A DNA stretch of 64,000 nucleotides from Tetrapyrgos nigripes (lineage: Eukaryota; Basidiomycota; Agaricomycetes; Agaricales; Campanellaceae): the NCBI GenBank assembly GCA_013368315.1, contig JAACJM010000023.1, positions 248,001-312,000 of the forward strand, read 5' to 3'. Below, in pieces: positions 32,918 through 46,161 of this stretch. A program made the position numbers and the translations under genes. Under the pieces are notes generated by a model, which was not told where the DNA came from, made no database searches, and was given only the letters and a program-made list of their open reading frames with translations. Numbering within the stretch: the stretch's first letter is position 1; each line of letters starts with the position of its first letter.

Positions 32918-33298
32918 TACAAGGCCCTTTAGGCTGAGTTAACTTATGTTGACCCCTCAATTGAGTAGCAAAGGTTCTCACGGGTTCTAACTTTTACACG
33001 CCACCACAGCGCTCCGAAGTACCTGAACTGATGCTCAATACGTCATAGATCATTTCCGCCTTGCCGCCCACCAACCACGACGAGCTTCAGGCGTATTTAC
33101 CTTCCCTCAGCAGCCGTTACAAGTCCAACTGCCGCTCTCTGAACCACTATGGGCTCCTCCACCCAACGTTCAAGGTGTCATTACAGAAGATATTAAGCTC
33201 TATCTAATTTTTTTAGTCAATTTTACAGTATTACTTACTTATACAATGGGCCTCGTAATTTGCCATGCGAAGCAGTGGCACCATTCCCCAGTTGAACA
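32918..33298. repeat. Dispersed repeat, copy B (empty of MITEs)
   Basis: Shares start GAATTACAAGGCCCTTTAGG and end TGCCATGCGAAGCAGTGGCA with 16054-17210. Its start AATTACAAGGCCC is also inverted at 33250-33262 (GGGCCTCGTAATT), suggesting terminal inverted repeats. It gives the uninterrupted versions of two MITE target sites. Confidence 0.75.
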
Positions 33299-33635
33299 TG
33301 GACTAGGGATGGGATGAGCAGATGTAGTACTTTTATACTGACATTTGTAACATTTCAAGTATGTAGTTGACAAGCAAGAACACTATAAGTTGTCGGGGAG
33401 CAGGACAGGTCTGGGTCCAGATTCTTACTGAGTCGAGTAAAGGCAGTTTGATGGTTCATTACAATGCCCATCGCTGGTGGCCGCTGAAAAAGTGTCATGG
33501 ACTTTACCACCATTGTTTTGGTTTGGAACCGGCTATCCAAACTGGTTCATTTTGAACCAAACACCTTGACCCGATGTACTATATGAGCCACCATGATGTA
33601 TCCTCAACTCCTACTGCTATACTGCTGTTTCTACC

Positions 33636-36370
33636 ATGTCGCAAATCCACTGGATCACATCTAACCTTCCAACATGTCTGGACGACTCCAGAACTATGCC
33701 TTTACCTGGTACAGACCAGACTTACTTTCCTGTAAGTATCTTGCTGTCTTTTCATTTCTTGTCTCAATCTGATGAGACAAGCAGGTTACATTTATCCACC
33801 ATGTACCCAGTGCATTATCCATGGACAGACTGAAGGAAGCTATCGCTCAGGTATTGAGTATATACCCGCACACTGCAGGCAGACTGCAATGAAATGAAGA
33901 CAATACCGTTTGGGAGGTATCATGTCCTTGATTCATGTGTCTTTTTTATGCTTGTGGATTGTGGACAAAATTATTCCCTGCATCTCACCACTAATTTTCG
34001 CTGTTCCCACACTTTTCTAGGCTATTTTCAGGTCCCCTGAACAAATTCAGCCTATGACTCACATCACTAAATTTTGGTCCTAGAAATTTGCACTTTGATT
34101 TAAGGTGCCAAAATGCATCGCTAGTCTTCCAGGAGTCCGGCGCGCACTTCTAGCGTGACATGTGATGTGGGCAAGTTACCGCACATATCTTTCTCTTTCA
34201 TTGCACATATCTTTCTCTTTCACCACACATTTCTTTCACTTTCACCAAACTTTCATGGGGTTTTTTTCCTGAACTTTTACATATGTCAAGCATAAATAGA
34301 AACTATGATTTAGAAATCAGTTATTCCTTCAGCAACAACTTGGTCTTTTGGCAACATATAACATCATTAACCCTAGAATGCCCTTGACTAAGCGAAGGGC
34401 ATTCTGGGGAACTGGCAGGCTGATTAGCTGGTCTGCTTGGATACCTTGAGCATAAATAGAAACTATGATTTAGAAATCACTTATTCCTTCAGCAATGACT
34501 TGGTTGTTGGTACCACCTTGACCAGGTCTTTTGGCAACATATGACATCATTAACCCTAGAATGCCCTTGATTAAGGCGAAGGGCATTCTAGGGTTAATGA
34601 TGTTTATGTTGCCAAAAGACCAAGTTGTTGCTGAAGGAATAATTGATTTCTAAATCATAGTTTCTATTTATGCTTGACGTATGTAAAAGTTCAGGAAAAA
34701 ACCCCATGAAAGTTTGGTGAAAGTGAAAGATATGTGCGGTAACTTGCCCATGTCAAATGTCACACTAGAAGTGCGCGCCGGACTCCTGAAAGACTAGCGA
34801 TGCATTTTGGCACCTTAAATCAAAGTGCAAATTTCTAGGACCAAAATTCAGTGATGTGAGTCATAGGCTGAATTTGTTCGGGATACCTGAAAATAGCCTA
34901 GAAAAGTGTGGGAACAGCGAAAATCAGTGGCGAGATGCAGGAAATAATTTTGTCCACAATCCACAAGCATACTTTTTCATCCATAGCCTGTCCTCAACGT
35001 TTTTTGCAGATATCACTCTCCAGATCTCCTGTTCCCCTCACAGTTGTCAAAAGCTCTCCTAATCAACTGGTGCCAATGTCGCAAGAAATCGTCTCTGGCT
35101 ATCAACCAATTCTCGAACCCCCTCCTTGGATGTTTGAGCCTCCTGTAGATGCTCACAAGTATCCTCTGATACAGTGGAAGCTCACTTGATACTCTTTCAG
35201 CACCATTACTCAAATGCAGCGACATGAAAGTATCCTGGTCATCCATGCTTGCCATGTTCTAGGGGATGGATCACTTGTCCAATACATCCAACAAACCCCT
35301 ATCTGATTTATATCAGAATCCAAATGGAACCCCATCAGTCCCACTTCCCACTTTCGAGAATTACCGGATTGCAGCTGAAAGGAGTCAGAAGTTGTTGCTG
35401 GATATCTCGAAGGTGAGGCCAGAGGTGTTGAAAGACCATTTGTTTGATTTACAGCCCACTGTAGTGAACTGGACTTCGAGTCAGGATTTGAGTCTGAAGG
35501 AGACTGAGATGCAGATGCAGAAATGAATTGACTCGACTGAAGCTATTCAATACCAGTTCAATGTGGAACAGATGGATCTATTGCAGAGGATAGCTATTGA
35601 AACCCAGCTGCCTCCTTTTCAAATGCCTGTCGGAAGAAAGCAGGAACGTTTGGTGATGGTGAGCAAAGCCAATGCCATTCTGGCGTACATTTTCATGGTC
35701 TTCAACTGTGTATATCCAGAGAAGTTCAATAGGCTGGTCATTTCAACACCCCTTGTGAGTCTTTGACTGAAGCTTTTCGCGCTAGTACCACGGCCACAAA
35801 TCCTCAGAGCCAGAAGCCTTTCCTCCCTCCACATCAGCTGGCAATCTTAATTTCCAAGTCATTCTCCCGCTTAAATATTCCATCCCTTGCGCGAAACAAC
35901 TTGACGTTGGATACATGACTCTTGTCTTCTGTTGTATGACTCTAAAATTCCAGCACTATCACAAATTTGTCAAAGACACAGTTAGGCTGAAAGAATACAA
36001 ACTGGATGCGAGTCAGAATGACCAGGCAGGATCCTCTAGTCGATGGAAACCACTTGGACCAGGTGTACTAGGCGCAAACTTATTACATCAATATATCTCA
36101 TTTGTGCTCATCATGCTAATCACACTTTGGTATCCCATTCAGCACTCCCGTTCATCATGCTCACTTTGGCTTTGGGCCCTCCAAAGTCCGATTCTGTGCC
36201 CATCCATCCATTTCTCATTATATCAGGATGTTCCCTGCAAACCCAGAACCTCTGGCCAAGGCTGACCCACTTGACACTGCTCAGGCTGCATCAGAATGGC
36301 AACCTGGCAACCTGCTGCCAAAGGTGCAGTGAGCTGGTCCTCCGTGTGGAGAAACAATATGCAAAGAGCA
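33636..36370 (+). pseudogene. BAHD-type acyltransferase, decayed
   Basis: Exon 1 33636-33731, exon 2 33785-33916 and exon 3 from 35010 join in phase 0. Family features: HHVPSALSMDRLKEAIAQVL with SIYPHTAGRL, then ISLSRSPVPLTVV, then the catalytic HxxxDG motif CHVLGDG near 35250, PLPTFENYRIA, and VSKANAILAYIFMVFN. These enzymes transfer acyl groups from CoA to alcohols or amines in secondary metabolism. Defects: in-frame TGA at 33890-33892, 35187-35189 and 35524-35526, each one C-to-T step from CGA, a frameshift just after HVLGDG, and an eroded 3' third (FPANPEPLAKADPLD still visible near 36228). Intron 2 is swollen to 1.1 kb by a palindromic transposon. Confidence 0.75.
33949..34969. mobile_element. 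1-kb foldback element in acyltransferase intron
   Basis: The ends TGCTTGTGGATTGTGGACAA and inverse lie at 33949 and 34969 and are flanked by TA (33947-33948, 34970-34971). The arms are almost the entire element (about 430-480 bp each), so it could fold into a long hairpin whose tip is AGAATGCCCTT...AAGGGCATTCT at about 34557-34590. The left arm has an internal duplication of about 158 bp (AAATAGAAACTATGATTTAG at 34294 and 34452) absent from the right arm. The element sits wholly within the intron between GTATCA at 33917 and TTTGCAG at 35009. Confidence 0.85.
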
Positions 36371-36836
36371 TGATGGATGTCATCAAAATGGATATGGAGG
36401 AGATGGAAGTGAGAAAGAGAGAAGAGAGAGAGAAGAGAGGGGAAAAAAGGAAAACAAGCAATGAATAAGAAGATGAGAGATCAAGAGACAGAAAAGAATG
36501 AAAAATTAAAAAGATCAAAAGAGAAAAGAAAGCAATAAAAAAGGACAAGAAGAAAAAAGAGAATGAAGTGAGAGAAACTTTAGTTACCGGTCACAAAGAT
36601 ATTGAGATAACATCATTGTTTGGTCATGTTAATAAATACAGGGGCTGCAGATATGGGCAGGGAGGAAACTGGAAACAACAGCACAGGAAGAGATGGGATG
36701 AATATGCACTGCCACACGCGGAAACGGAGTGTAAAGAACTCAGCCTCATTTCATTCAGCCTCGTAACTCACTGACTGAATTTCGTTGATATCAGACACAC
36801 AGTTGAATTAGGTACATGCGAGGGGATACAAATGTG
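36371..36836. other. Purine-rich tract and spacer
   Basis: 36400-36570 is almost all A and G on the plus strand (GAGAGAAGAGAG style), low complexity. Nothing coding is supported. Confidence 0.6.
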
Positions 36837-37247
36837 GGGATCTGCTGATTGGATCTCAATTATTGTGTCACTCACAATTGCTTTGTAGAAGGGGGGATTT
36901 GAGTCAGTATATGTATACCTAATGCATATCCACCTACCTGATAGAGGGCATTTTATATTTCCTAGCCATATACATTGTCTGTGTGGTCCAGTTCTCATGT
37001 ATTTCCTTCATGATTCCACACTCCAATGACAGATTCACATGACCAAGTGTATCTGTATATGTATACCACACCATATATCTCTACAAGACCAGCATACAGA
37101 TGCTGGGGCTCAAGGTTTTCCTATAAGGAACCTAAAGACTCCATTGAGATGATTGCTAAATATTCCCAGCATTATTGTGTGATTGACCAATGACATATAT
37201 CCCTCCCATATATCACCACATCTGGACATACATATACGGACAACATA
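36837..37247 (-). repeat. Right arm of ~0.4-kb inverted repeat pair
   Basis: Reverse-complement partner of 29868-30288, with numerous point differences but conserved order throughout. No direct repeat flanking the arms was evident. Confidence 0.8.
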
Positions 37248-38625
37248 TCCATAGCTCATTAGTTCTCATGCATTTCCTTCATTTGGCATTACAGGTTCCC
37301 ATGGAGTGTTAATTGGGCTCTACATATATATACCGGCACATAGTGATATGTGAACCACCATTTTTTTTCTTGGTCAATTAGATGTCATCAGCATCAGCGT
37401 CAATTCCTCAGATTCAAACGTAGATAGGCTGTATACTGGTATATAGTATTTGTCAAGAAGATACTTACAACTTGAACAACTTGAGCTGACAACAGTATTG
37501 AGAGCTAGCAAGTCTGTATAGGTATACACCACACCACAATGTATATATATACATATGCACATAGAGACTGGCCTGCAACCGTATACTGCCTGTATATATA
37601 CACACCACACATAGTAACCTATCGAGTAGAGGTGTAAAGAGTGACATTGTCAAGAAAAAAAAACAAGGTAGGTGGATGGTTGAGCTCAAAGACTATATAG
37701 ATATGGGCTCATGGATATACATGTACGCCTATCAAATTTTCAACAGTTGCCACTGTATCCATAGAGAAGGATCACGGAAATGCTTTGCCAAAATCCCTGG
37801 ATAATCCCCATCTATGTACTTTTTGATTGTTCACCCGCTGGTCGAGATCCTTATCAGCATCATTCAGACCACTCTCACCCGTTCCCCCTTGGATTCAATA
37901 CCACAATAAACAACTCAACCTCATAACACCATGTCAGTCATGCCTCCCCTCCAGCTCGAAACGCTGTGTCTCTTTTTCCCTGGACCCACCTTGTAATCCT
38001 CACACTATCAACGATTGTACTCAATGGCAAGTCCCTTTCACAGTCATTTTATCTGTTCACCTCACTGATTCCCTAGCAGTTCTCAAGTAGTTGGAAACAG
38101 TCTTATCCTCTGTAATGACCATGGCCTATGGCTCCATATTGCCACAGACTGTGATCAAAAGCATAACATTATGTGAGTACATATTTATTATTGCCACCCC
38201 ACCCAATGACACACACTCAGTACATATGTCTACTTCAACATGCTATGTGAGCATATTGAGTATCAAGCCTGGCATCACTATGAATCACAAATGAAGCATG
38301 AATCAGAAATGGACAATCTCATGGAACAGATGAAGAATCTTATGGGGGAGTGAGAGGAAGATCAGTAACGGTGGGTCCTGGGGTAGTCTATGCATGAGTC
38401 CGGATGGATGGACTTAGGTTACATGTAGACATATGTATATGGGTAGTATATGACCACAGACATACCTCAGCCTGGAGATAATTTGCTTGTCAACCATAGC
38501 CTGACAGCCGGCCCTGAGCACACCATGTTTTGTCATGAAAATCACTACATCTCAATCAGAAGATTACACTGAGGGGGTGTATGTATATAGATCACATTTA
38601 TTGATGCAAATGATAAACTAGAAGA
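37248..38625. other. Intergenic, TATA-rich short repeats
   Basis: AT-rich sequence with scattered TATATGTATA/CATATAC motifs like those at 28.7-30.2 kb. No gene recognised. Confidence 0.45.
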
Positions 38626-39311
38626 CTAATCCTCCCATGACGACCACAGAACACTGATGGCAGTAAGAAAAACTAAATATTTGTAGGTGGTCTGGATTTT
38701 ATCAGCCTCCTCATGTAAATGTTTACGGGTGGTGTTGGTATCATGTGCCTGAGACCATAAGGTGGACCATTTCTGCTTTTCATGATCTAGCTCTCTCCAT
38801 CTGATTGCCAGCTGGATGAGATGGGCTTCCTGGAAGTTCAGATCGACAAGGGTCTTTTTGAAAAGGGTCTCCATGGCCTTCCAACACATCCCAAGCTCAT
38901 TAGTGCTGAACGACAGAAGAGGGTAAGATCCTGAGACTGTACAAGCATCTGCAGCACAACATCAACTAAGAATAGTGTTTGCAAAAGACATTGACAATGA
39001 CCGTCGTTATACGCACATTGCTCCACCAGCCACTGCAGATCCTCCAACATTTCATGGGTCAGATTCACCATGGTTCCCTCCCATGACAAACAACCTTGCT
39101 TCACATCATCCTGAGGCATGCTAATTGCATTAACAAGCAGTTCCCACATGTCCGTGGTGGCAACTTGGTATCCCCAAGGTATTGGACATGAAACACAAGA
39201 ATGGGTTGGTACTATGGCACTCAAGCTTTTGGCGAACCACTGAAAATGCTCGAAACGTGGTCCTGAGAGAATGAGAGGGAGTGTGATGTGTAAGTTGTAA
39301 GTTTCTAGCAA
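38626..39311 (-). pseudogene. Unrecognised coding relic downstream of KDZ
   Basis: Minus-strand frames (FEHFQWFAKSLSAIVPTHSC, MWELLVNAISMPQDDVKQG, EMLEDLQWLVEQC; then FKKTLVDLNFQEAHLIQLAI and RWRELDHEKQKWSTLWSQ) look like decayed coding sequence with introns or frameshifts. I do not recognise a family. Its position downstream of the KDZ transposase suggests a transposon passenger. Confidence 0.35.
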
Positions 39312-39699
39312 AAAAAAATGTCAGTATGTCTCCAATAGTAAAGATTTACAACTCACACTGGCCAGAAGTCAGGTACAGCATAGTCCTGATCAATAGCAAG
39401 CACCCACATCTTTTCGGGGGATCAGGACATGGAGAAAGAAAGAGTCATGAAGGAGTCATGGTTAGAATAGACATTTTTCTTATATTTAGCTGTTCAGGAG
39501 AAATGGACCTGGTGGCAGGCCAGTGAAGATAGCAATCTTCCTAAAGTACACATGGACACTAGGCCCATTGCTAAGATACTCATGTGTCTATACACATTTC
39601 ATAGATCCATATCTATACTTCTGAATAAGTTCCAATCACATCTGTATCTCGTCCTCTGTATCGAGCTTATCCATATCAGTATTCAGAGTGGGCAAATTA
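39312..39699. other. Spacer, no gene recognised
   Basis: Short AT-rich region between the KDZ relic and the downstream coding relic. Confidence 0.4.
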
Positions 39700-42600
39700 C
39701 CCTCACGTTGCAACACCTTTAGTGTGTGCAATCAGAGGCCATCCCACTTGGCTTTAATTTCTTGTCCTTGCTGTAAGCAGAAATGGCTTTGCTGATGCAC
39801 ATATGCATTCAGCCCTTCCTCCAAGGACCCCATTGTTTGAATCATTCCCAGCTTTCCTACCATTGGTCCTTCCACCACTCAGATTTCCAGACCATGTAAG
39901 CAGACATATGTCGTAGCTCTTTGGCCAGGAGCATCACCTCTTCCTTCCAGTGCAGCATTCATGCATGAGCTTTCAGCCACTCAATACGAATTACTGAATG
40001 GCAACACAAATGAAAATGATCATCAAAAACAATATACGAGGACTTACCAGTCATAAATGCCGGATCATCTTTTGAAGGAGTTGAATCATACCATATCCAG
40101 GACAGTGTGTGGCTGCCCTCTCCTTGAACATCTGAAATTACTCCCTGCTGCTCCAAATATTGATCTTCTTGCTCCATTGAAATCATGACGTCTTGCTGTT
40201 GAAGTCTTGCTAGCCATGCATTATGGCTTGCTTCCTCTTCCCTATTCAAGGCCCTTTCACTTATCCCCCTTACATCCTCATCTCTGAGTTCCCACAATTC
40301 ATGCTCCCAATCCCCAGGGCCCTGTAGTTTCAAAAGGGCATTTCTCGCCTGGCAGTACCAAATCTTTCGGCTATGAATGTGTATGTCAATTTGCTGAAGA
40401 ATGCCACCAGCTCAAGTACTTTCTATCTGCCCTCCCAGATTGTGCATCTTGAACCATGTAGCAATAGTTCGTGGTCTGAGTCCATCCCGAACCCCTTCAA
40501 GGGCATCCCACACCTCACAATTCCTCATTCTCACCTCGATTTCTGGTCTAGCACAAGCACTGGCCATTTGACAGTCAGATGGCAAAAAGAGTGGAAACTT
40601 CTCTGGATATGCCATATCCGGATCATTGATCTGCTCCATGTCAGTCAGGCTAAGAACGTCAGCTAGCCCAGGCATCAGTAATTGTCGAAGGCACGAAAAT
40701 GAAATATGCGTTTGAGCAGTGAGGATTGCCTCTGCAGCAGTTCTAACTGTTGTGTTGGTGTAAGTCCCTGATGTGTAGTTGTGAACAAGGCAAGATTTTG
40801 CCTGCAAAAAGAGATCAGCAGATAAACTCACCCAGATGAATATTTGGTCATACATACTGAGATTCCTGGAGCTCTATACCAGTTGTGATAAATCTTTGTG
40901 GGCTGCACCACTTTTGATGTGTGCTGTTTCCTCTGCTTCCATCTCTAGTTGAACAGCTTTAAACTGGTCCTTTGCATCACCTAACATGACACGTTTCAGT
41001 TCATTTTCTCGCATCAAAGGATAGTACTCACCTGCATTCTCATCCTCATATGGACATGGGCATGCCTTATTCCTCTCCCAAGCAATCACATCCTGTTCCC
41101 ATTCATCCAAAAGCACTCTTCCCAGATTTCAGGCTAGACCTTCATCAAATCAACGAAAATCCTTATAGAACTGATCAAATTCTTTGCAGGCAGATATGAG
41201 GTGCTTGGCAAGAACCCTGTCTGGAAGCCGGATCAGTGGTCAAGTCAATGAGATTCCTACATGATTACATACTGAGATTCTCCCTTGTTAGATAGTTATG
41301 AAATCTGAAGATATCGTCAAGCATCTGAGCCTGAGCTCCCGGTCCCATCTCCTCAGTCTGTGCAGCTGCCTTATTGGTCAATGACCATCCTTCTTCTATA
41401 ACTTCACCATGTGTCTCACCACATCCTGGTGTGTAATTGAAGTTGAACTGAGCATGGCCCTTTACCTGGTGGGCCCTTAGATGGAACTTGAGTATCAGAA
41501 ATTTGACACCAGTTTCAGTGAACTTGAGCCTAAAAGTTGGATCCAAGTAGACCATACACTGCCAGAAATTGGTACTCCATTGGCATGCAATATTGTAAGA
41601 GATCACAAGGCACAGATATTCCGTCTCTTGAATCGTGCACCAAAAGACAAAATCTACATTGCAGTATCTCTGCAAATCAGTAAGTCATTGATGATATGTA
41701 AGTATGTACCTTTCCCCTTTCTGTAGATCTCTGAGACCTGAAGGCCACCACATTTGATGCTGGCTGCAGCAAACCCTGGCCATGCCACTGACACAGAGGC
41801 CTACCACATTCTTAATGTTTGACAATGTCATTGCCTGGAATCCAGAGCAATTGCTCATCTTCAAAAATCAAGGGAATCAGTAGGGGCAATATTTAGAATA
41901 AGATGTACATACATCCTCCTGATCAACATACTTGAGGATATGCTGCTTATAGGGAGAGCTAGGACAAAGATATGCAAAGCCGTCACCCAGAAATGGACTT
42001 TTCTTTTCGTCTGATACAATGTCATTATGCAAGCGAAAGTTGGCATCTAGGGCCAGGAACAGGGCATAGAGATACCTAGGTCAGTATATGAATGTTGACT
42101 CACATGAAAAAATAAGACCTCTGACTTACTGAAGTTCAGGATCAGGCAGATTTTTGTCAGGTAGTGGGCATGCTGGGTACTACATAGCCAGCTCTCCCAA
42201 TGATGTACTGATGATTCTGGGCTGCACATGACCTCGGTTGCTTAGACATTTTTAGATGTCTCCATTCAATCTTGACTTGCAGAAAGACATGGTAACGATC
42301 CTTTGAAGAAATAAGCACATTCAGCAGATGAGTAAACCACTTAGTACTGACTTTTGGCTCTTTCCTTTGATGTTATTTTGTCATTAAGTGGAGTGCATGG
42401 TAATAGTCATAGGCTGGTAATTTGCTGAGGCAGTTGAGGTGCTGGAACTGCTGCAAACACGCAAATGTCATGGTGTTGCAGGGTACCACAAAATCTGCAT
42501 GAGCTGAGTGTGATGTTCAGTACTTCCTGAACAGTGACAGAAGCCCACTCCAACAGTATGGATACCATTGGTGTGGACAACTGTAAAATTGTGATGAGCA

Positions 42601-43366
42601 GAACGAGTATTGATACATCGAGAGCCTGGCTTGTGATCCAGCTGAACTTGCAAGCCCAGGTCGTACAGATTTTCACCCTCAAATAATTTCCCATTCCAGA
42701 CCTTGAACAGGGATTAATATATATCCAGTCAGTATACATATACCGGACTCACCTCCAACCAATGAAGCAGCAAACGAGCATGTGTCAACACAATACCTCC
42801 ACCCACACACCCATCATCTGCACATTGATACGTGCCTATGGCCTGACATCCACCGCCACAACACAATTCATCCATCCCATGTCGTCCCTCTATCCAGAGC
42901 ATGTCCTCCAAATAATCATCCTGAAATTGCATCCATGCATGTCATAAGTATATACATACCCATAGACATATGCAAGAATGCTCACTGAATGAATGTTGTA
43001 GTCCTGCTTGTTAACATGGATTTGAGCACACTCCAAAGATTCTGCAGTGCTAAGCTCTTGTAGGGGTGTGTCATCTGAGACAGGATTTTTGGGCGACCAG
43101 AAAAATGAGAACTCCTCTTCTGGTGCATTATTTTCCAAAGCTGGATCAAAGTTGCTACTAGGCAGGAATTCATTCTGTTCATCGTCCAACTCAGAGTCAG
43201 AAATAGGCTGAGAGGATGCTAGAAGATCCTCAGTAGAGAGATGGGTGGTTGTATAATCCAAGTGTCACTTCCCTGCTTTGGACAGCCCAAATGTGGTGCT
43301 TGTGGCCTTGGGGGCAGTCCAGAACCCTGACTTTGTTGCTTGTTTGCACTTTTTGGGTGATGACAT
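39700..43366 (-). pseudogene. KDZ (Kyakuja-Dileera-Zisupton) transposase, degenerate
   Basis: From ATG at 43366 the minus strand encodes a polar N terminus, a cysteine cluster of the CxC type near 42850 (CCGGGCQAIGTYQCADDGC), and then KDZ landmarks in order: LDANFRLHNDIV with DGFAYLCPSSPYKQHIL near 42010-41910; YCNVDFVFWCTIQ and SYNIACQWS near 41660; ILKFHLRAHQVKGHAQFNFNYTPGCGETHGE and EEMGPGAQAQMLDDIF at 41560-41300; EIEVRMRNCEVWDALEGVR near 40520; WLKAHA(stop)MLHWKEEV near 39960. The order and spacing match KDZ transposases, which are frequent in mushroom genomes. It is broken by stops (for example TGA at 39959-39961, one step from CGA) and frameshifts. Exact exon limits cannot be fixed by eye. 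Confidence 0.8.
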
Positions 43367-43459
43367 GAAGAGTGTTGGACTCTCTATGATGCAGCATAGT
43401 CACATACATATATGGTTCTAGATTGCTATAACAGTGCACATAAAACACAAGATATTAGG

Positions 43460-45835
43460 CTAATTGGATTCTGATTCATTGGTGAGAATCACAATCAGCT
43501 GTTTGGATGGCCAATATGATGACGATGCTATTGTTTCTGGTTCTGGGAACCACTCCTGCAACTCAGCAGTTCCTTCAATCTCTTTGTCCCATGACTCTTT
43601 GATCATGCTGCAGTTGCTGTCAAGTGAAATATGGGTGGTTGCTCTGACCATCCAGAGCCTGTTATCACTGAAGAAGCGAATCATAATTATGCTATTCTGA
43701 ACATGAAGTAATCTACCTACAGAGCATGGAATTTTGGAAGAGCAGCTGAATAAGTTGTGATAACCTCAGCTTCATCAACTGCAAATGCTATGTCCCCTTG
43801 GAAACCAGGTGCAGTATAGGAAAACAAAAGATTGGATTTTACTGGATCTCCACACATGTGCAGCAATTGTATTCTGGTAACATAGCCACTCTTCACTGCA
43901 GCATACTCCTCAAGAGCCTCCTCAAAGGTCGAGTATGCCTTCCTGAATGCATCCTTGACACCAAGCACCAAGGTATCAGCAATTGCGCTCTAAGTTGGAT
44001 ATGAGCACAACAGATATTGAGATACATTCATTGGTGTACTCATGAATGCACAAAAAATCCTATGCAGGCTCCACAATAAACAATGATGCATCTTGAATCC
44101 AAAGAACCTGGCCACTGATCAAAGATTTCTTCGGGAGAGGGAGGTGTCTTCCAGGCATAGTAGACTCAAATGAGATTTGCTGCCCACATTGCAGGACCAT
44201 GGGATTCAGATGGATTGGAGGTCTCAACCACTGATCATTGTGCCTGCAGGGTTTTTGCCAAGGTCATACCCAGCTTGGGTGCTTTAGGTGTCATGAGTGT
44301 AAGGTTGTTACTGTCTACTAATTTGACCCGAATACTGTGTGCAAGCCCGAGGATGGAGATCATCAGGGCTGGCAATGACATCAGTATCAGTGAGCAGCTG
44401 AGGAGTTCAGAGCACTTACAGGTGCCAGGATTCAGAATAATTTGCTGGAGTGCTGCCATGGTGGTAGCAGTCAGAGTCAGAGCGAAGTTCAAATCTGAAT
44501 CACATCCACTTGATCCGATCACCAATTCAAGTTCTAGAACTCATACATATTGATATATCACGCCGGTGCCTCATGTCTACTTCTTGGTATTGCCTAAGAT
44601 CTACTGCAGTTGTGCTGGTACTGACAAGCAATGTCATAAACCAGAAGAATAGCCATATTTACAGGTTCTGGAAGAAAATTTTGACCCCTGCAGCCAAATA
44701 TGAGCTGAGTGAAAACAGCGCTTTGATCAGATCCACTTCCCTTTCTCCTTTGAGCAACAGCAGATATCCTTGATCAGGGTCAAATCTTCCACCTGTTGGT
44801 GCATAAGGCTGATTGCTATCTCCTGGTCTGCCTTTCAGGCCTGAGCTTTCCATATCCTAAGAAAGTACATGAAAGACAGTACACAAATGATCATTAACAA
44901 TGGTGTGCACACAAAGTACAATGAACGACACATACCTTAGGTATAGTCAATGCAGAGGAGTGTGATAAGGTGCTCGAGATGATGACAGACAGTTAAAACA
45001 ATTTAAGACTGCCCATCATGTACATTGTTCTTATATACAAAGAGGATATCTACTTAGCCCCTATCTGCCCTAGTGAGACTTTAAATCTATCTGGTACTGA
45101 AGCCCTCCATGCTTGTGCAAGTGGACAAGCTCATCAAGACTGACCATACAAGTGAGATAACATACTTCCACACCTCATTAGTCCAATGCTCAAGTTGTTT
45201 GCATCCTTTGGAGACCCCTTCCTGTGAATAGACTATGCTCCCCATTTTTTCAAAGTCATCATACACCCTGTTAAATACTGTTGCACTTTCCAGGAGAATG
45301 TTCTGTGAGGTGTGGCTATTTCTTATGTGCTTCTTGTAGAGCATTTTGGACCATTTGAACAGTGTCAGTTTGAATTGAGCCACTAATTTCTTGTAGCGAG
45401 TTTCTGCTTGCCTGAGGATCTTGGCGCTATTTCATGTAGCTGAGTGTCTGTCAAACCATGCCAAAATGTATATGGATGTACCTTCAACAAGGAAGAACAT
45501 CAAGTAAGCACATTTCCAGAACAGTAAACTGAGGAGGGTGGAGATGCACCTAGCTTGAGGATTGCTCTCAGATGCTTTGAGTGCTGCCTTTCTAGTTTGT
45601 CTCTGCTGTTCTGCCTCCCTGAGCTTCTGTGCAGCTGCCTTTTGGTGCATCTTATCGTATTTTTTGCATCAGGTGTCATTGATGGCAGTGGCATACCTGT
45701 AGTAAAGATACGTAGGTCGGTCCTTGAGGAGCACCAAAATAGTTGGAGAACACACTTGGCATAGTGTTTGGCACTTTTGGCTTGATTGGCAGCCAGACAT
45801 TCTTCCTTGGTATTGTAGAGTTTGGGGCAAGGCAT
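43460..45835 (-). pseudogene. Transposon-associated gene with viroplasmin-like domain, degenerate
   Basis: A start at 45835 gives MPCPKLYNTKEECLAANQAK and a basic coiled N region (KLREAEQQRQTRKAALKASE near 45600), followed by FKWSKMLYKKHIRNSHTSQN near 45350. Further down LVLGVKDAFRKAYSTFEEAL with EEYAAVKSGYV (43968-43880) matches the RNase H1/viroplasmin-like nucleic-acid-binding domain. This combination is familiar from repeated genes in agaric genomes, but I know no established function. Frameshifts and stops separate the parts, so boundaries are approximate and it may be more than one relic. Confidence 0.45.
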
Positions 45836-46161
45836 GACAGTTCTGCCACAAAAGCATGAAACTAGTACCAACATTCTTGGTTTCGTCTGACTTTTTCATT
45901 TGCTCATACTCCATCGTCAAAAATTTATCGTTAGTATTTTCAGGTGTGCACATTCCAATTTTGTCATTTTCTAAGCCATACACTGTTTGAGTGGGCTCTG
46001 AAGATGCAGTTGAGTGCTGCAGCTCGTCAGTGCCCTATGCCTCACTGCTGAGATGTGGCCAATGTATCTGAGCAGTTGCTGGCTAGTCTACCTGGCCCAT
46101 CATCAAACTTACCAGCTAGTCCAGGCCCACCATCAAACTTGCTGAATCAGTTGGTACTGCA

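Noticed and set aside
36400..36570. Purine-rich charged ORFs (Lys/Glu/Arg-rich)
   Set aside because: These are low-complexity translations of an A/G tract, not a protein.
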